This document shows positions 20,195-29,646 of a stretch of DNA of 64,000 bases, piece by piece; position 1 is the stretch's first letter, and each line of letters starts with the position of its first letter. The DNA is taken from the NCBI RefSeq assembly GCF_004959765.1, contig NZ_SJZD01000008.1, positions 120,263 through 184,262 of the forward strand, in the 5' to 3' direction. The notes under the pieces were generated by a model. The model had not been told where the DNA came from and ran no database searches. It saw only the letters and a list, made by a program, of their open reading frames with translations. This DNA comes from Flavobacterium sp. H122. Its GTDB lineage: Bacteria; Bacteroidota; Bacteroidia; Flavobacteriales; Flavobacteriaceae. A program made the position numbers and the translations under genes.

Positions 20195-21559
20195 ATGAAA
20201 ATTAAAAATATTTGCTGTATAGGTGCGGGTTATGTAGGTGGGCCTACAATGGCGGTAATTGCACAAAAATGCCCGGATGTAAAAGTAACTGTTGTTGATT
20301 TAAATGAGGCTAGAATAGCTGCATGGAATGATGAAGATGTGGCAAAGTTACCTGTTTACGAACCCGGTTTGGATGAAGTGGTAGCCGAAGCACGTGGAAG
20401 AAATCTGTTTTTTTCTACCGAAGTTGATAAGGCAATTGATGAGGCTGATATGATTTTTATTTCGGTTAACACGCCTACAAAAATGTATGGTGCCGGAAAG
20501 GGAATGGCCGCCGATTTAAAATATATTGAGCTTTGTGCCCGACAAATAGCAAGGGTTGCTAAAAACGATAAAATTGTTGTTGAAAAATCGACTTTGCCGG
20601 TACGTACTGCAGAAGCTTTAAAAAGTATTCTGGATAATACAGGTAATGGGGTTAATTTCCATATTTTGTCTAATCCTGAATTTTTGGCTGAAGGAACCGC
20701 TGTTCAGGATCTGCATAATCCAGACAGAGTGTTAATCGGTGGAGAGAATGAAGTAGCTATTCAATCTTTAGTTGATATTTATGCAACTTGGGTACCCCGC
20801 GAAAGGGTTTTAACTACAAATGTATGGTCTTCAGAATTATCAAAACTAACGGCTAATGCTTTTTTGGCACAACGCGTATCTTCTATCAACGCAATTTCGG
20901 AACTGTGTGAAAAAACAGGAGCCGATGTTAATGAAGTAGCCCGTGCCATAGGTATGGACAGCCGTATCGGACCTAAATTTTTAAAATCCTCTGTAGGTTT
21001 CGGAGGTTCATGTTTTCAAAAAGACATTCTAAATTTGGTTTATATCGCTAAATCGTATGGTTTGAACGAAGTGGCAGACTATTGGGAACAGGTTGTTATA
21101 ATGAATAACCATCAGAAAAGCCGTTTTGCAAAAAATATTGTAAAAACACTTTATAATACTGTATCCGGTAAAAAAATTACAATGCTGGGCTGGGCATTTA
21201 AAAAAGACACTAATGATACCCGTGAATCAGCGGCTATAGATGTAGCGAAAGATTTAATTGCTGAAGAAGCTAAAATTTCAATATATGATCCAAAAGTGGA
21301 AACCAGCCAAATAAAAATGGATTTAGGTTCGTCTTTTGAATATATAACTGTGGAAAGTGATTCTTATGAAGCTTGTCAGGGAGCGCATGCCATAGCAGTT
21401 TTAACGGAATGGGATGAATTCAAAGAATATGACTGGCAGAAAATTTATGACAGTATGTTAAAACCTGCTTTTGTTTTTGACGGAAGAAATATTCTGGACA
21501 AACAAAAAATGAAAGAAATCGGTTTTGTTTATACTGCTGTAGGATCATCAAATGAATAA
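20195..21559 (+). CDS. ugd: UDP-glucose 6-dehydrogenase
   Basis: A 454-residue enzyme of the longer UGDH type that resembles animal enzymes as well as many Bacteroidota ones. Markers are [18 protein letters not shown] at the N-terminus, [20 protein letters not shown], and the catalytic Cys in [14 protein letters not shown]. It makes UDP-glucuronate, the second uronic acid precursor encoded in this locus. It overlaps the following rfbB by eight bases, which implies translational coupling. Confidence 0.93.
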   Translation: MKIKNICCIGAGYVGGPTMAVIAQKCPDVKVTVVDLNEARIAAWNDEDVAKLPVYEPGLDEVVAEARGRNLFFSTEVDKAIDEADMIFISVNTPTKMYGAGKGMAADLKYIELCARQIARVAKNDKIVVEKSTLPVRTAEALKSILDNTGNGVNFHILSNPEFLAEGTAVQDLHNPDRVLIGGENEVAIQSLVDIYATWVPRERVLTTNVWSSELSKLTANAFLAQRVSSINAISELCEKTGADVNEVARAIGMDSRIGPKFLKSSVGFGGSCFQKDILNLVYIAKSYGLNEVADYWEQVVIMNNHQKSRFAKNIVKTLYNTVSGKKITMLGWAFKKDTNDTRESAAIDVAKDLIAEEAKISIYDPKVETSQIKMDLGSSFEYITVESDSYEACQGAHAIAVLTEWDEFKEYDWQKIYDSMLKPAFVFDGRNILDKQKMKEIGFVYTAVGSSNE

Positions 21560-22610
21560 TACTATGAAGAAAATATTAATTACAGGCGGTGCCGGCTTCA
21601 TTGGTTCCCATGTAGTCAGACTTTTTGTAACAAAATATCCGGATTATCATATTTATAATTTGGATGCCTTGACGTATGCCGGTAATCTGGAGAATATAAA
21701 AGATATTCAAAGCGAGCCTAATTATACATTTTTGAAAGGAGATATAGTTGATGAGGTTTTTATTAATGATATTTTCGATAAATATAAATTTGACGGCGTA
21801 TTGCATTTAGCAGCAGAGTCGCATGTTGACCGTTCAATAACTGACCCTTTGGCATTTGTTAAAACGAATATTATTGGTACTGTTAATTTATTGAATGCCT
21901 TTAAAAAGATTTGGAAAGACAATTTTGAAGGTAAGCGTTTCTATCATATTTCAACGGATGAGGTTTACGGTTCTCTTGGAGAAACAGGATTGTTTACAGA
22001 AACAACATCCTATGATCCTAATTCACCTTATTCGGCTTCAAAAGCAAGTTCCGACCACTTTGTAAGGGCTTATGGAGAGACTTATGGTTTACCATATGTG
22101 CTTACCAACTGTTCAAATAATTACGGGCCTTTTCATTTTCCGGAAAAATTAATCCCATTATTTATCAATAACATAATCAATAAAAAGCCACTTCCTGTTT
22201 ATGGAGATGGAAACTATACCCGTGACTGGTTGTTTGTAAAAGATCATGCGGTTGCAATCGATTTGGTTTTTCATGAAGGGAAAAACCATGAAACGTATAA
22301 TATTGGTGGGTTTAATGAATGGAAAAATATTGATTTAGTCCGTTTATTATGTGAAAAAATGGATCAAAAATTAGTCCGTGAAAAAGGGGAGTCAGCTCAA
22401 TTGATCACTTTTGTAAAAGACAGACCAGGTCATGATTTGCGATATGCAATTGATGCCTCTAAAATCAATAAAGAATTAGGCTGGAAACCTTCAGTAACTT
22501 TTGAAGGAGGTTTGGAGCAAACCATCGACTGGTACTTAGCCAATACGGAATGGTTAAATAATGTTACTTCGGGTGAATATCAAAATTATTACGAAAAACA
22601 ATATCAATAG
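21552..22610 (+). CDS. rfbB: dTDP-glucose 4,6-dehydratase
   Basis: A 352-residue SDR enzyme converting dTDP-glucose to dTDP-4-keto-6-deoxyglucose. [15 protein letters not shown], the Thr-Asp-Glu motif [10 protein letters not shown] and the YSASK catalytic pair are present, as is [17 protein letters not shown], typical of RfbB. The first ATG at 21552 overlaps ugd by eight bases; an ATG twelve bases further on is nearer the beta strand and is an equally good start. With rfbA it supplies the dTDP sugar used by WecE downstream. The rhamnose genes rfbC and rfbD are absent. Confidence 0.95.
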   Translation: MNNTMKKILITGGAGFIGSHVVRLFVTKYPDYHIYNLDALTYAGNLENIKDIQSEPNYTFLKGDIVDEVFINDIFDKYKFDGVLHLAAESHVDRSITDPLAFVKTNIIGTVNLLNAFKKIWKDNFEGKRFYHISTDEVYGSLGETGLFTETTSYDPNSPYSASKASSDHFVRAYGETYGLPYVLTNCSNNYGPFHFPEKLIPLFINNIINKKPLPVYGDGNYTRDWLFVKDHAVAIDLVFHEGKNHETYNIGGFNEWKNIDLVRLLCEKMDQKLVREKGESAQLITFVKDRPGHDLRYAIDASKINKELGWKPSVTFEGGLEQTIDWYLANTEWLNNVTSGEYQNYYEKQYQ

Positions 22611-22704
22611 ACCGCTTAGACCTTAGATTTCTTAGAATGTCAGATTTCATTTCGATTTCTAAATCTAAAAAGTCTAAAATCTAAGAAGTCTAAAAATCTA
22701 AAAA
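22611..22704 (+). repeat. Low-complexity inverted-repeat spacer of TCTAA/TTAGA words
   Basis: The 94-base gap between rfbB and rfbA is made of repeats of the pentamer TTAGA and its complement TCTAA. The left part carries CTTAGATTTCTTAGA-type words and the right part the complementary TCTAAGAAGTCTAA, so the transcript could fold into an imperfect hairpin. Other gaps in this operon are under 35 bases or overlaps, so this is a later insertion or expansion. Confidence 0.6.
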
Positions 22705-23580
22705 ATGAAAGGAATAATTTTAGCAGGAGGTTCGGGAACGCGTTTGCATCCACTAACTCAAGTAGTGTCAAAACAATTGTTGCCAATATATGATAAACCT
22801 ATGATTTATTATCCGCTGTCTGTTTTGATGCTGGCGGGAATCAAAGAGATACTTATTATATCAACACCTCATGACTTACCAAACTTCAAACGATTATTTG
22901 GAGATGGGAGTCAGATTGGTTTAAAATTGTCATATGTCGAACAACCTTCTCCGGATGGTTTGGCACAGGCTTTTATTTTAGGTGAAGAATTCATTGGTGA
23001 TGATGATGTATGTTTAATCCTTGGAGATAACATTTTCTATGGAGCCGGACTTCAGAATTTGTTGTCAAATGCGGCAGATATAGTTACAAATAAAAAAGAA
23101 GCAACAGTTTTTGGATATTATGTGGATGACCCGGAGCGCTATGGCGTTGCCGAATTTGATGATAATGGAAAAGTATTGTCAATTGAAGAAAAACCACTCG
23201 AACCTAAGTCAAGTTTTGCGGTTGTTGGTCTGTATTTTTATCCAAATTCAGTCGTAGAAATTGCTAAAAATGTGAAACCTTCCCACAGAGGCGAGTTGGA
23301 AATTACTACAGTAAACCAGGAATATTTAGAGCAGGGAAAATTAAACCTGCAATTAATGGGAAGAGGTTTTGCCTGGCTGGATACCGGCACTCATGAATCC
23401 TTAACGGAAGCTACCGAATTTGTAAAAGCGGTAGAAAAACGTACAGGACTTAAAATTGCCTGTATCGAAGAAGTTGCATATCGTAAAGGATTTATCTCAA
23501 AAGAAGAGTTTAAAAAATGTGCGGAAGGACTTGGTAAAAGTTCCTATGCAGAGTATTTGAAAAAATTAATGCTTTTATAA
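22705..23580 (+). CDS. rfbA: Glucose-1-phosphate thymidylyltransferase
   Basis: A 291-residue nucleotidyltransferase of standard length making dTDP-glucose. The signature loop [20 protein letters not shown], the sugar site [10 protein letters not shown] and [10 protein letters not shown] are all present. It feeds the RfbB step. The gene is followed by the acetyltransferase ATG with no gap. Confidence 0.97.
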   Translation: MKGIILAGGSGTRLHPLTQVVSKQLLPIYDKPMIYYPLSVLMLAGIKEILIISTPHDLPNFKRLFGDGSQIGLKLSYVEQPSPDGLAQAFILGEEFIGDDDVCLILGDNIFYGAGLQNLLSNAADIVTNKKEATVFGYYVDDPERYGVAEFDDNGKVLSIEEKPLEPKSSFAVVGLYFYPNSVVEIAKNVKPSHRGELEITTVNQEYLEQGKLNLQLMGRGFAWLDTGTHESLTEATEFVKAVEKRTGLKIACIEEVAYRKGFISKEEFKKCAEGLGKSSYAEYLKKLMLL

Positions 23581-24024
23581 ATGTTTGAAAATAAATATAA
23601 TCCATTAGCTTGGATACGAGGACTTGAAAAAGGTAATGTAACTATTGAAGAGGATGTTTGGATAGGCCCTTTTTGCGTTGTTGATGGAGAATATGATAAA
23701 GTTTTTATTGGTAAAGGTGTTAATATTTCTTCAGGTGCACAAATTGTTTCACATGATACCGTAAAGAGATGTCTTACAAGTAGGGTTTTCAATGAAATAG
23801 AACACGCACCAGTTGTTATTGAAAATAATGTATACATAGGAACTAATGCTGTTGTATTGAAAGGTTGTAAAATTGGACATCATTCAATAATAGCAGCAGG
23901 TTCAGTTGTTAAAGCAAACACAATAATTCCTCCCTTTAGTTTAGTAGCGGGTATACCAGCTGAAATAAAAAAAAATATTGAAACTAATTATTTAAATTGG
24001 ACTGCTGATGATAATACCATTTAA
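23581..24024 (+). CDS. Left-handed beta-helix acetyltransferase, probably acting on a dTDP-amino sugar
   Basis: A 147-residue hexapeptide-repeat protein (repeats such as IEEDVWIGPFCVVDG, IGKGVNISSGAQIV, IENNVYIGTNAVVLKG) with a likely catalytic His in IVSHDTV. Family members are trimeric acyl-CoA-dependent acetyltransferases. It lies between rfbA and a WecE-type aminotransferase and overlaps the latter by 17 bases, so N-acetylation of dTDP-4-amino-4,6-dideoxygalactose (to Fuc4NAc) is the best inference. In enterobacteria that step uses the unrelated GNAT enzyme WecD; here the beta-helix fold would replace it. O-acetylation remains possible. Confidence 0.75.
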   Translation: MFENKYNPLAWIRGLEKGNVTIEEDVWIGPFCVVDGEYDKVFIGKGVNISSGAQIVSHDTVKRCLTSRVFNEIEHAPVVIENNVYIGTNAVVLKGCKIGHHSIIAAGSVVKANTIIPPFSLVAGIPAEIKKNIETNYLNWTADDNTI

Positions 24025-25150
24025 CAAGCCCTATTTAACTGGGAAAGAAACGCACTATATTTATGATGCGGTTAATGCTGGAAAGCTTTCGGGTAATGGG
24101 AAATATACTAAATTATGCCAAGAGTATTTTGAAAGTAAATTTCAAATTAAAAAAGCTTTATTAACTACATCTTGTACTGATGCACTTGAAATGGCAGCGA
24201 TTCTGATTGATATTCAACCAGGTGATGAGGTTATCATGCCATCCTATACATTTGTTAGTACAGCCAATGCATTTATATTGAGAGGGGCGAAAGTGATTTT
24301 TATCGATTCAAATTCTCAAAACCCCAATATGGATATAGATTTGATAGAATCATTTATCACGCCTAAAACTAAAGCAATAGTGCCTGTTCATTATGCTGGT
24401 GTAGCATGTGATATGGATAAATTGATGGCATTAGCTGACAAATATAATCTTTTTGTTGTAGAAGATGCCGCTCAGGCTGTTGATAGTTATTATAACGGCA
24501 AAGCTTTAGGGAGTATAGGTCATTTGGCAGCATTTAGTTTTCATGAAACAAAAAATATCATTGCCGGCGAAGGCGGATTATTAGCAGTAAATGATGATAG
24601 ATTTGTTGAAAGGGCTGAGATTATTTGGGAAAAGGGGACAAACAGATCTTCTTTTTTTAGGGGGGAAGTAGATAAGTATGGTTGGGTTGATATTGGTTCT
24701 TCCTTTTTACCTGCTGAGACAATAGCAGCTTTTCTATGGGCGCAATTGGAAAATCTGGAAATGATTCAAGAGAGAAGAAAAGAGATTTGGTCACTGTATT
24801 ATAGTTCTTTAAATAAGTTATGTGATGAGTTTAATATAGGTTTGCCTCATATTCCTGAATTTGCTTCAAACAATGCCCATATGTTTTATTTGGTAACTAA
24901 TGATCTGGAAGAGCGTACAGGGTTGATCAATCATTTAAAACAAAGCGGCGTCTTGGCTGTGTTTCATTATTTAAGTTTGCATAAAAGTCCGTATTATTCT
25001 AATGAATATCCCGACGTCGCAGCTTATAACTTGGTGAATACAGATAATTTTGCCGATAGATTAATTCGTTTGCCTTTATATTTTGATTTGACAAATGAAA
25101 ATGTAGAATTTATATGTGGTGAAATTACCAAATTTTATATTAAAAAATGA
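24008..25150 (+). CDS. wecE: dTDP-4-amino-4,6-dideoxygalactose transaminase (WecE/RffA type)
   Basis: A 380-residue PLP-dependent DegT-family aminotransferase. It matches enterobacterial WecE at many places (QPGDEVIMPSYTFVSTANAF, VPVHYAGVACDMD, WEKGTNRSSFFRGEVDKY), with the PLP lysine in SFHETKN. It would transaminate dTDP-4-keto-6-deoxyglucose to dTDP-4-amino-4,6-dideoxygalactose. The start ATG lies inside the end of the acetyltransferase gene, and the end overlaps the flippase by four bases (ATGA). The wecE-wzxE order is the same as in enterobacterial common antigen clusters. Confidence 0.92.
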   Translation: MIIPFNKPYLTGKETHYIYDAVNAGKLSGNGKYTKLCQEYFESKFQIKKALLTTSCTDALEMAAILIDIQPGDEVIMPSYTFVSTANAFILRGAKVIFIDSNSQNPNMDIDLIESFITPKTKAIVPVHYAGVACDMDKLMALADKYNLFVVEDAAQAVDSYYNGKALGSIGHLAAFSFHETKNIIAGEGGLLAVNDDRFVERAEIIWEKGTNRSSFFRGEVDKYGWVDIGSSFLPAETIAAFLWAQLENLEMIQERRKEIWSLYYSSLNKLCDEFNIGLPHIPEFASNNAHMFYLVTNDLEERTGLINHLKQSGVLAVFHYLSLHKSPYYSNEYPDVAAYNLVNTDNFADRLIRLPLYFDLTNENVEFICGEITKFYIKK

Positions 25151-26391
25151 AATTATTAAAGTCCGGTTCTTCACTGGGAGTTTCCACTTTAGTTAAAGTT
25201 TTACTTGGAGCACTTGGAGTTAAAGTGATTGTGTATTTTATCGGAACCGCAGGTTTTGGCAAACTAGGACAATTCATGAGCTTTATGGTTATTATGAATA
25301 CAATTGCAGGTGGCGGTATCACTAATGGAATCATCAGTAAAATTTCAACTTATCATGATGATCAAGAAAATAAAAATGAATATGTGACAGCAGGTTTTTG
25401 GATTGGATTTTTTTTCTCCCTGCTTTTAATGTCAGCCTGTTTTCTTTTTTCAAAAACCATATCTAATTTGTTGTTTAAAAGTGAGGAGTACTTTTATGTA
25501 ATTTTATTAATAGGGTTGTTCCAGTACTTAAATATTTTTACAATAATAATTGGCGGATATTTGAATGGAATGCAAAAGAATATTCTATTCTCAAAAATTC
25601 AAATTATATCGTCAATTATTGGTATAATGGGTTTGCTTGGACTAGTATATTTTTGGGATCTCGTAGGCGCAATGTTTGGTTTGGTCTGGTTCGCAGTTTC
25701 ACCAGGCATAATTATGCTTGTGTTTTATTTAATGAATTTAAGAAAGCATGTATATATAAATAAATTGAGTTTTGTTCAAAAAGCGAAAGTTAAAGAGCTC
25801 TTGAAATATTCATTTATGATGTTGGTTTCTTCTCTTTTGTTGCCAGCCACTCAAATTTTTATTAGAGATTTTATATATAAAAATTATGGATGGTCTGATG
25901 TAGGTATCTGGCAGGCAGCGACAAAACTTTCTGAGGCCGGATTGATGTTTTTAAATGTGGTAATGGTTAATTTTTATTTGCCGGAATTGGGGAGAACGAT
26001 CGATAAGGTTGAGTTAAAAAAAATTATCTTTAAAGCTTATCAAATATTGGTTCCATTATTGTTATTATACATAGGAATAGTGTATTTATTTAGAGATTTA
26101 TTGATTAAAATATTTTATAATGAAACTTTTTTAGAAGCTTCAGATTTGCTCTTGAGTCAGGCGATAGGGGATGCGTTTAAGGTTTTATCATTAGTTTTTG
26201 GTTTTTTTATAGTTTTAAAAGCTAAAATTAAGCTATATGTTTTTTTTGAAATTCTGTTGTTTATATTATTAGTGTCTCTTTCCTTTTTCTTAATTCCAAT
26301 TTATGGATTGATTGGTGCGAATTATGCTCATATAATTACTTATTTGATCGTTTTTTCTATTGGTTTGTTGTTTTGGAAAAAAATTATTTAA
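25147..26391 (+). CDS. wzx: Wzx-type lipid-linked oligosaccharide flippase (WzxE-like)
   Basis: A 414-residue membrane protein with about twelve helices, of the MOP exporter superfamily. The start GSSLGVSTLVKVLLGALGVK and the central SDVGIWQAATKLSEAG resemble WzxE, the enterobacterial common antigen flippase. It would flip the undecaprenyl-linked repeat unit to the periplasm. It is coupled to wecE by a four-base overlap. Substrate specificity is inferred only from neighbours. Confidence 0.88.
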   Translation: MKLLKSGSSLGVSTLVKVLLGALGVKVIVYFIGTAGFGKLGQFMSFMVIMNTIAGGGITNGIISKISTYHDDQENKNEYVTAGFWIGFFFSLLLMSACFLFSKTISNLLFKSEEYFYVILLIGLFQYLNIFTIIIGGYLNGMQKNILFSKIQIISSIIGIMGLLGLVYFWDLVGAMFGLVWFAVSPGIIMLVFYLMNLRKHVYINKLSFVQKAKVKELLKYSFMMLVSSLLLPATQIFIRDFIYKNYGWSDVGIWQAATKLSEAGLMFLNVVMVNFYLPELGRTIDKVELKKIIFKAYQILVPLLLLYIGIVYLFRDLLIKIFYNETFLEASDLLLSQAIGDAFKVLSLVFGFFIVLKAKIKLYVFFEILLFILLVSLSFFLIPIYGLIGANYAHIITYLIVFSIGLLFWKKII

Positions 26392-26400
26392 TCTTTAATT

Positions 26401-27663
26401 ATGAAATTACTTTTTGTTTATAATTCATTTACTTTAGGAGGTATTGAGACCTTAATATTAAGGTTGTCAAAAGAGTTGAAGGAAGATAAACACGAAGTTT
26501 CTGTATTGTTCTTTTCTGAAAAAGATAATTTTAATTTTGATTTGCTGTCAGAATTATGTAAATACGCTAGTGTTTATTATTGGAATGATTTAATAACAAT
26601 TCCTAAATATTTAAAAACCAAACATCCATTACTAAGACTTCAATTTAAAATTACAAATAAAGAATTACTTGAAAAAGTAATTCATGAAGTAGATTATATA
26701 CATGCGCCTGATACTTATTCTTTGCTTTTTGCATTGAAAATCAATAGGTTTAATGTTAAAATCCCTGTTTCAACAGGTGTTTACCATATAAATGAATACT
26801 TGATTAATGATTTTGCAAACCATTATTTTGGAAAAAAAATTTTAGAAATACTTAAATTAATAGGCTCGAAGAATATTTTATTTTTTAATGAAATTTCAAG
26901 AGAAGTTTACGCAAAAGAAATAGATCCAAGTTTTGTTAGTTCAGTAGTAGCGCCTATTGGTGTGCAATTGTCAGATTATGAAGATGTTGTTTTAGGTAAG
27001 CGCAGTACTCGTGTTGTTTCCATTGGTAGATTGACAGCTTGGAAAACTTATAATTATTTTATGATTGAGGTGATACATGAGCTAAAAAAGTTGGGTTATA
27101 ATTTTTTTTATCATTCTTATGGAAATGGAGAAAAACTTAACGAGTTAAAAGAAATTGTCCAAAAATACAATCTTGAAAAACAGGTTTTCTTTCATCCATC
27201 AGTAAATTACGATTTATTTAAGGAAACAATATCTGATTCTTTACTGTTTATAGGTGCAGGTACTGCACTTATAGAAGCAGCAGCAGCTGGTGTGCCAGCT
27301 TTAATAGGAATCGAAAATTGTGATGAAGCTGTTACCTTTGGATTTTTACAGGATACAAGTACTTATTCATATCAAGAAAAGCAACTGCCTTATAAAAAGA
27401 CTAGGATTTTAGATAATATATTGAAATTGTATGAAGGAACGGATGAAGAGTATGCAAGGGTTTGTGAAGAATCAAAAACTAGAGCTAAAGATTTTGATAT
27501 CCATAAAACAAAAGAATTGTTTTTGAAAATGCTGGAAAAGAATTTGGTTTGGCATGACAATTTTAAAATTAATAATTTTCTTTTTTTTATTTCAATAGTA
27601 AAACATTTCATAGTTTTGAAGTTTTTTAAAAATAAAAAAAGAAGTTTTTTTGATAGATTATAG
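26401..27663 (+). CDS. Glycosyltransferase, family 4 (GT-B)
   Basis: A 420-residue GT-B glycosyltransferase. The N-terminal Gly-rich loop NSFTLGGIETLILRLSKEL and the C-terminal nucleotide-sugar site VSIGRLTAWKTYN and GAGTALIEAAAAGVPALIG (with the EX7E-like spacing) are visible. It would add one sugar to the lipid-linked repeat unit on the cytoplasmic face. Donor and acceptor cannot be told. Its stop codon directly abuts the next start. Confidence 0.85.
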   Translation: MKLLFVYNSFTLGGIETLILRLSKELKEDKHEVSVLFFSEKDNFNFDLLSELCKYASVYYWNDLITIPKYLKTKHPLLRLQFKITNKELLEKVIHEVDYIHAPDTYSLLFALKINRFNVKIPVSTGVYHINEYLINDFANHYFGKKILEILKLIGSKNILFFNEISREVYAKEIDPSFVSSVVAPIGVQLSDYEDVVLGKRSTRVVSIGRLTAWKTYNYFMIEVIHELKKLGYNFFYHSYGNGEKLNELKEIVQKYNLEKQVFFHPSVNYDLFKETISDSLLFIGAGTALIEAAAAGVPALIGIENCDEAVTFGFLQDTSTYSYQEKQLPYKKTRILDNILKLYEGTDEEYARVCEESKTRAKDFDIHKTKELFLKMLEKNLVWHDNFKINNFLFFISIVKHFIVLKFFKNKKRSFFDRL

Positions 27664-28518
27664 ATGATTAAAGTAACAATAGGAATCCCGGTTTATAATT
27701 CCGAAAAATACTTAAGAGATGCAATTCAATCGGTTCTTAATCAGACGTATGCTGATTTTGAGTTGATTCTTCTCAATGATGGTTCGACAGATAATTCACT
27801 GGATATTATAAAGGGTTTTGAAAAAAATGACTCAAGGGTAAGAGTTATTGATGATGGTGAAAATAAAGGTTTGATATTCAGGCTTAACCAATTGATTGGT
27901 CTTGCTGGAGGAAAATATTTTGCTCGTATGGATGCTGATGATATTATGTTTCCTGACAGAATTGAAAAACAACTGATGTTACTGGAGAAAAACCCGTATG
28001 CAGATGTTACTCACTCTGATGCCGTAAGTATAGATGATGAGAATAATATTTTAGGTTATAAAATGTCTTCTGTAATTAAAACAAGTAGGGATACATTAGA
28101 TGAAAAAGTGCCTATTCATCCAACCGTTTTTGCTAAAACGAAATGGTTTAAAAAACATATGTATCTGGATGATTATGTAAGAGTTGAGGATTTTGAACTT
28201 TGGAATAGATCAATTAATGATTCATTATTTTTGAATATTACGGAGCCTCTGCTTTTTTACAGGGAGCTGAGTACTAATAACAGTAATAAATTTTTAATGT
28301 CACTTCCGGGTAAAAAGAAATTCGCTAAAGTATATGGTCTTTCATTTTCAGACCGGTTTAAAATTGTGTATCTGAATTATTTCAAATTCATATATTGCCG
28401 GATTTTAGAGATTTTCCGGTTAGATTATTTATCAGTTAGACATAGGTTCAAAGGAGTTGAACCGAAAAGAAAAGTCATTTATCAGGATATATTGAATAGC
28501 GTCAAGGCAGACAAATAA
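27664..28518 (+). CDS. Glycosyltransferase, family 2 (GT-A)
   Basis: A 284-residue GT2 enzyme. The N-terminus VTIGIPVYNSEKYLRDAIQS, the FELILLNDGSTDNS segment and the metal-binding DADD at residues 90-93 are standard. It has no membrane helices, so it is a soluble or peripheral transferase that extends the repeat unit. No intergenic space separates it from the preceding gene. Confidence 0.9.
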   Translation: MIKVTIGIPVYNSEKYLRDAIQSVLNQTYADFELILLNDGSTDNSLDIIKGFEKNDSRVRVIDDGENKGLIFRLNQLIGLAGGKYFARMDADDIMFPDRIEKQLMLLEKNPYADVTHSDAVSIDDENNILGYKMSSVIKTSRDTLDEKVPIHPTVFAKTKWFKKHMYLDDYVRVEDFELWNRSINDSLFLNITEPLLFYRELSTNNSNKFLMSLPGKKKFAKVYGLSFSDRFKIVYLNYFKFIYCRILEIFRLDYLSVRHRFKGVEPKRKVIYQDILNSVKADK

Positions 28519-28529
28519 AAAATTGAATT

Positions 28530-29588
28530 ATGGATTATCAGGTTTCCTATTTATTTGTATACATACTGTCTGTGATTTTTGCAATTTTTTTTTCTGTCGA
28601 GCATGATATTAAAAATAAAAGAAACGTAAGGATTAATTTAATATTCGGGATTGTTATAGCTCTTGGTTATTCTCTTGTTTTCGGATTCAGAGATTACTCT
28701 GTGGGTTCGGATACAATGATGTATGTAGAGCAATATCGTTATAATACAATTAGTGAAGCCAAAGATTTAGGATTTTCAATACTTGTTGAAATTTTCAGGG
28801 CTATTACCAATGAAAGAGGTTTTTTTGTTGGAATAGCTTTAATGTATAATTTATCACTAGTCTTTTTGTTTTATGTATGGGATAGATCAAAAACATATTT
28901 GATGTATTTTACATTTACCAGTTTTTTCTTTTTCGAATCGTTTGGAATTAATGTTATAAGAAGTGGATTGGCAGTACCTTTTCTTTTGGTTTCTTTTGTG
29001 CTTATACTTAAAGGAAGAAAATTGAGGGCTTACATTATAGAAATATTTGGAATTTCTTTACATGGTTCTGTTTTAATGCCTTTTTTGTTTTTTTTATTAG
29101 CTAAAAGAAATGTTCATTATAAGTTGTTTTATGTGATTTTTTTTCTTGCAATTGTTTTGTCTTTTCTAGGTATAGGTATTGATTCATTGCTTGAGTTTTT
29201 ACCTTTTTTTAATATAATCTTTAAAAACCGTTTTGATACATATTTTGATAATGAAGGTTGGATCGAGTATGAATTGGGATTCAAGTTGTCTTTTGTGGTT
29301 TTTAATATGTTTTTTGCTTTTTTAGGATATTTTTTTTTAAAAAGGTTTGACGATATCGAAGCTCAAAAAAAATATGGTTATTTTTTAAAAGCCTTTCTTG
29401 TTTCCAGTTCTTTTTTTTTCTTGAGTTTTAATGTTGCTTTTTCAGACAGAATTGGTGCTTTATCATGGATTTTTCTGCCGTTTATTTTAGAGCCATTACT
29501 AACTAATAAAAAATATAGATTTGGGGCTTTTTATTTGGTTTTTCTTAATGTCTTCATGTTTGTTCTTTTTTACAACACAATCAGGTGA
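28530..29588 (+). CDS. wzy: O-antigen/capsule polymerase, EpsG family (Wzy role)
   Basis: A 352-residue protein with about ten to twelve membrane helices. The segment FGFRDYSVGSDTMMYVEQY near residue 50-68 is the EpsG-family hallmark (Arg, Gly-x-Asp-x-x-x-Tyr). EpsG proteins act as polymerases joining flipped repeat units in the periplasm, the role of Wzy. There is no other Wzy candidate in the locus. Confidence 0.85.
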   Translation: MDYQVSYLFVYILSVIFAIFFSVEHDIKNKRNVRINLIFGIVIALGYSLVFGFRDYSVGSDTMMYVEQYRYNTISEAKDLGFSILVEIFRAITNERGFFVGIALMYNLSLVFLFYVWDRSKTYLMYFTFTSFFFFESFGINVIRSGLAVPFLLVSFVLILKGRKLRAYIIEIFGISLHGSVLMPFLFFLLAKRNVHYKLFYVIFFLAIVLSFLGIGIDSLLEFLPFFNIIFKNRFDTYFDNEGWIEYELGFKLSFVVFNMFFAFLGYFFLKRFDDIEAQKKYGYFLKAFLVSSSFFFLSFNVAFSDRIGALSWIFLPFILEPLLTNKKYRFGAFYLVFLNVFMFVLFYNTIR

Positions 29589-29617
29589 TTGAATATTTTT
29601 TTGAAAATATTTTTTTA

Positions 29618-29625
29618 TACATTTG
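29618..29625 (+). promoter_or_regulatory. Internal -7 box (TACATTTG) in the capsule locus
   Basis: TACATTTG matches TAnnTTTG and ends 21 bases before the ATG at 29647. An in-frame TTG that could be taken as a start is part of the box itself. The preceding gap of 58 bases is the largest between genes in this part of the locus. No good -33 TTG was found. Confidence 0.5.
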
Positions 29626-29646
29626 CGCACGAAAAAGTCTGATTGT

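Noticed and set aside
22611..22704. CRISPR-like array
   Set aside because: The repeats are 5-7 bases long with no regular spacers.
29623..29646. TTG start for the capsule aminotransferase
   Set aside because: The TTG is the last part of the TACATTTG promoter box; the ATG at 29647 is better.
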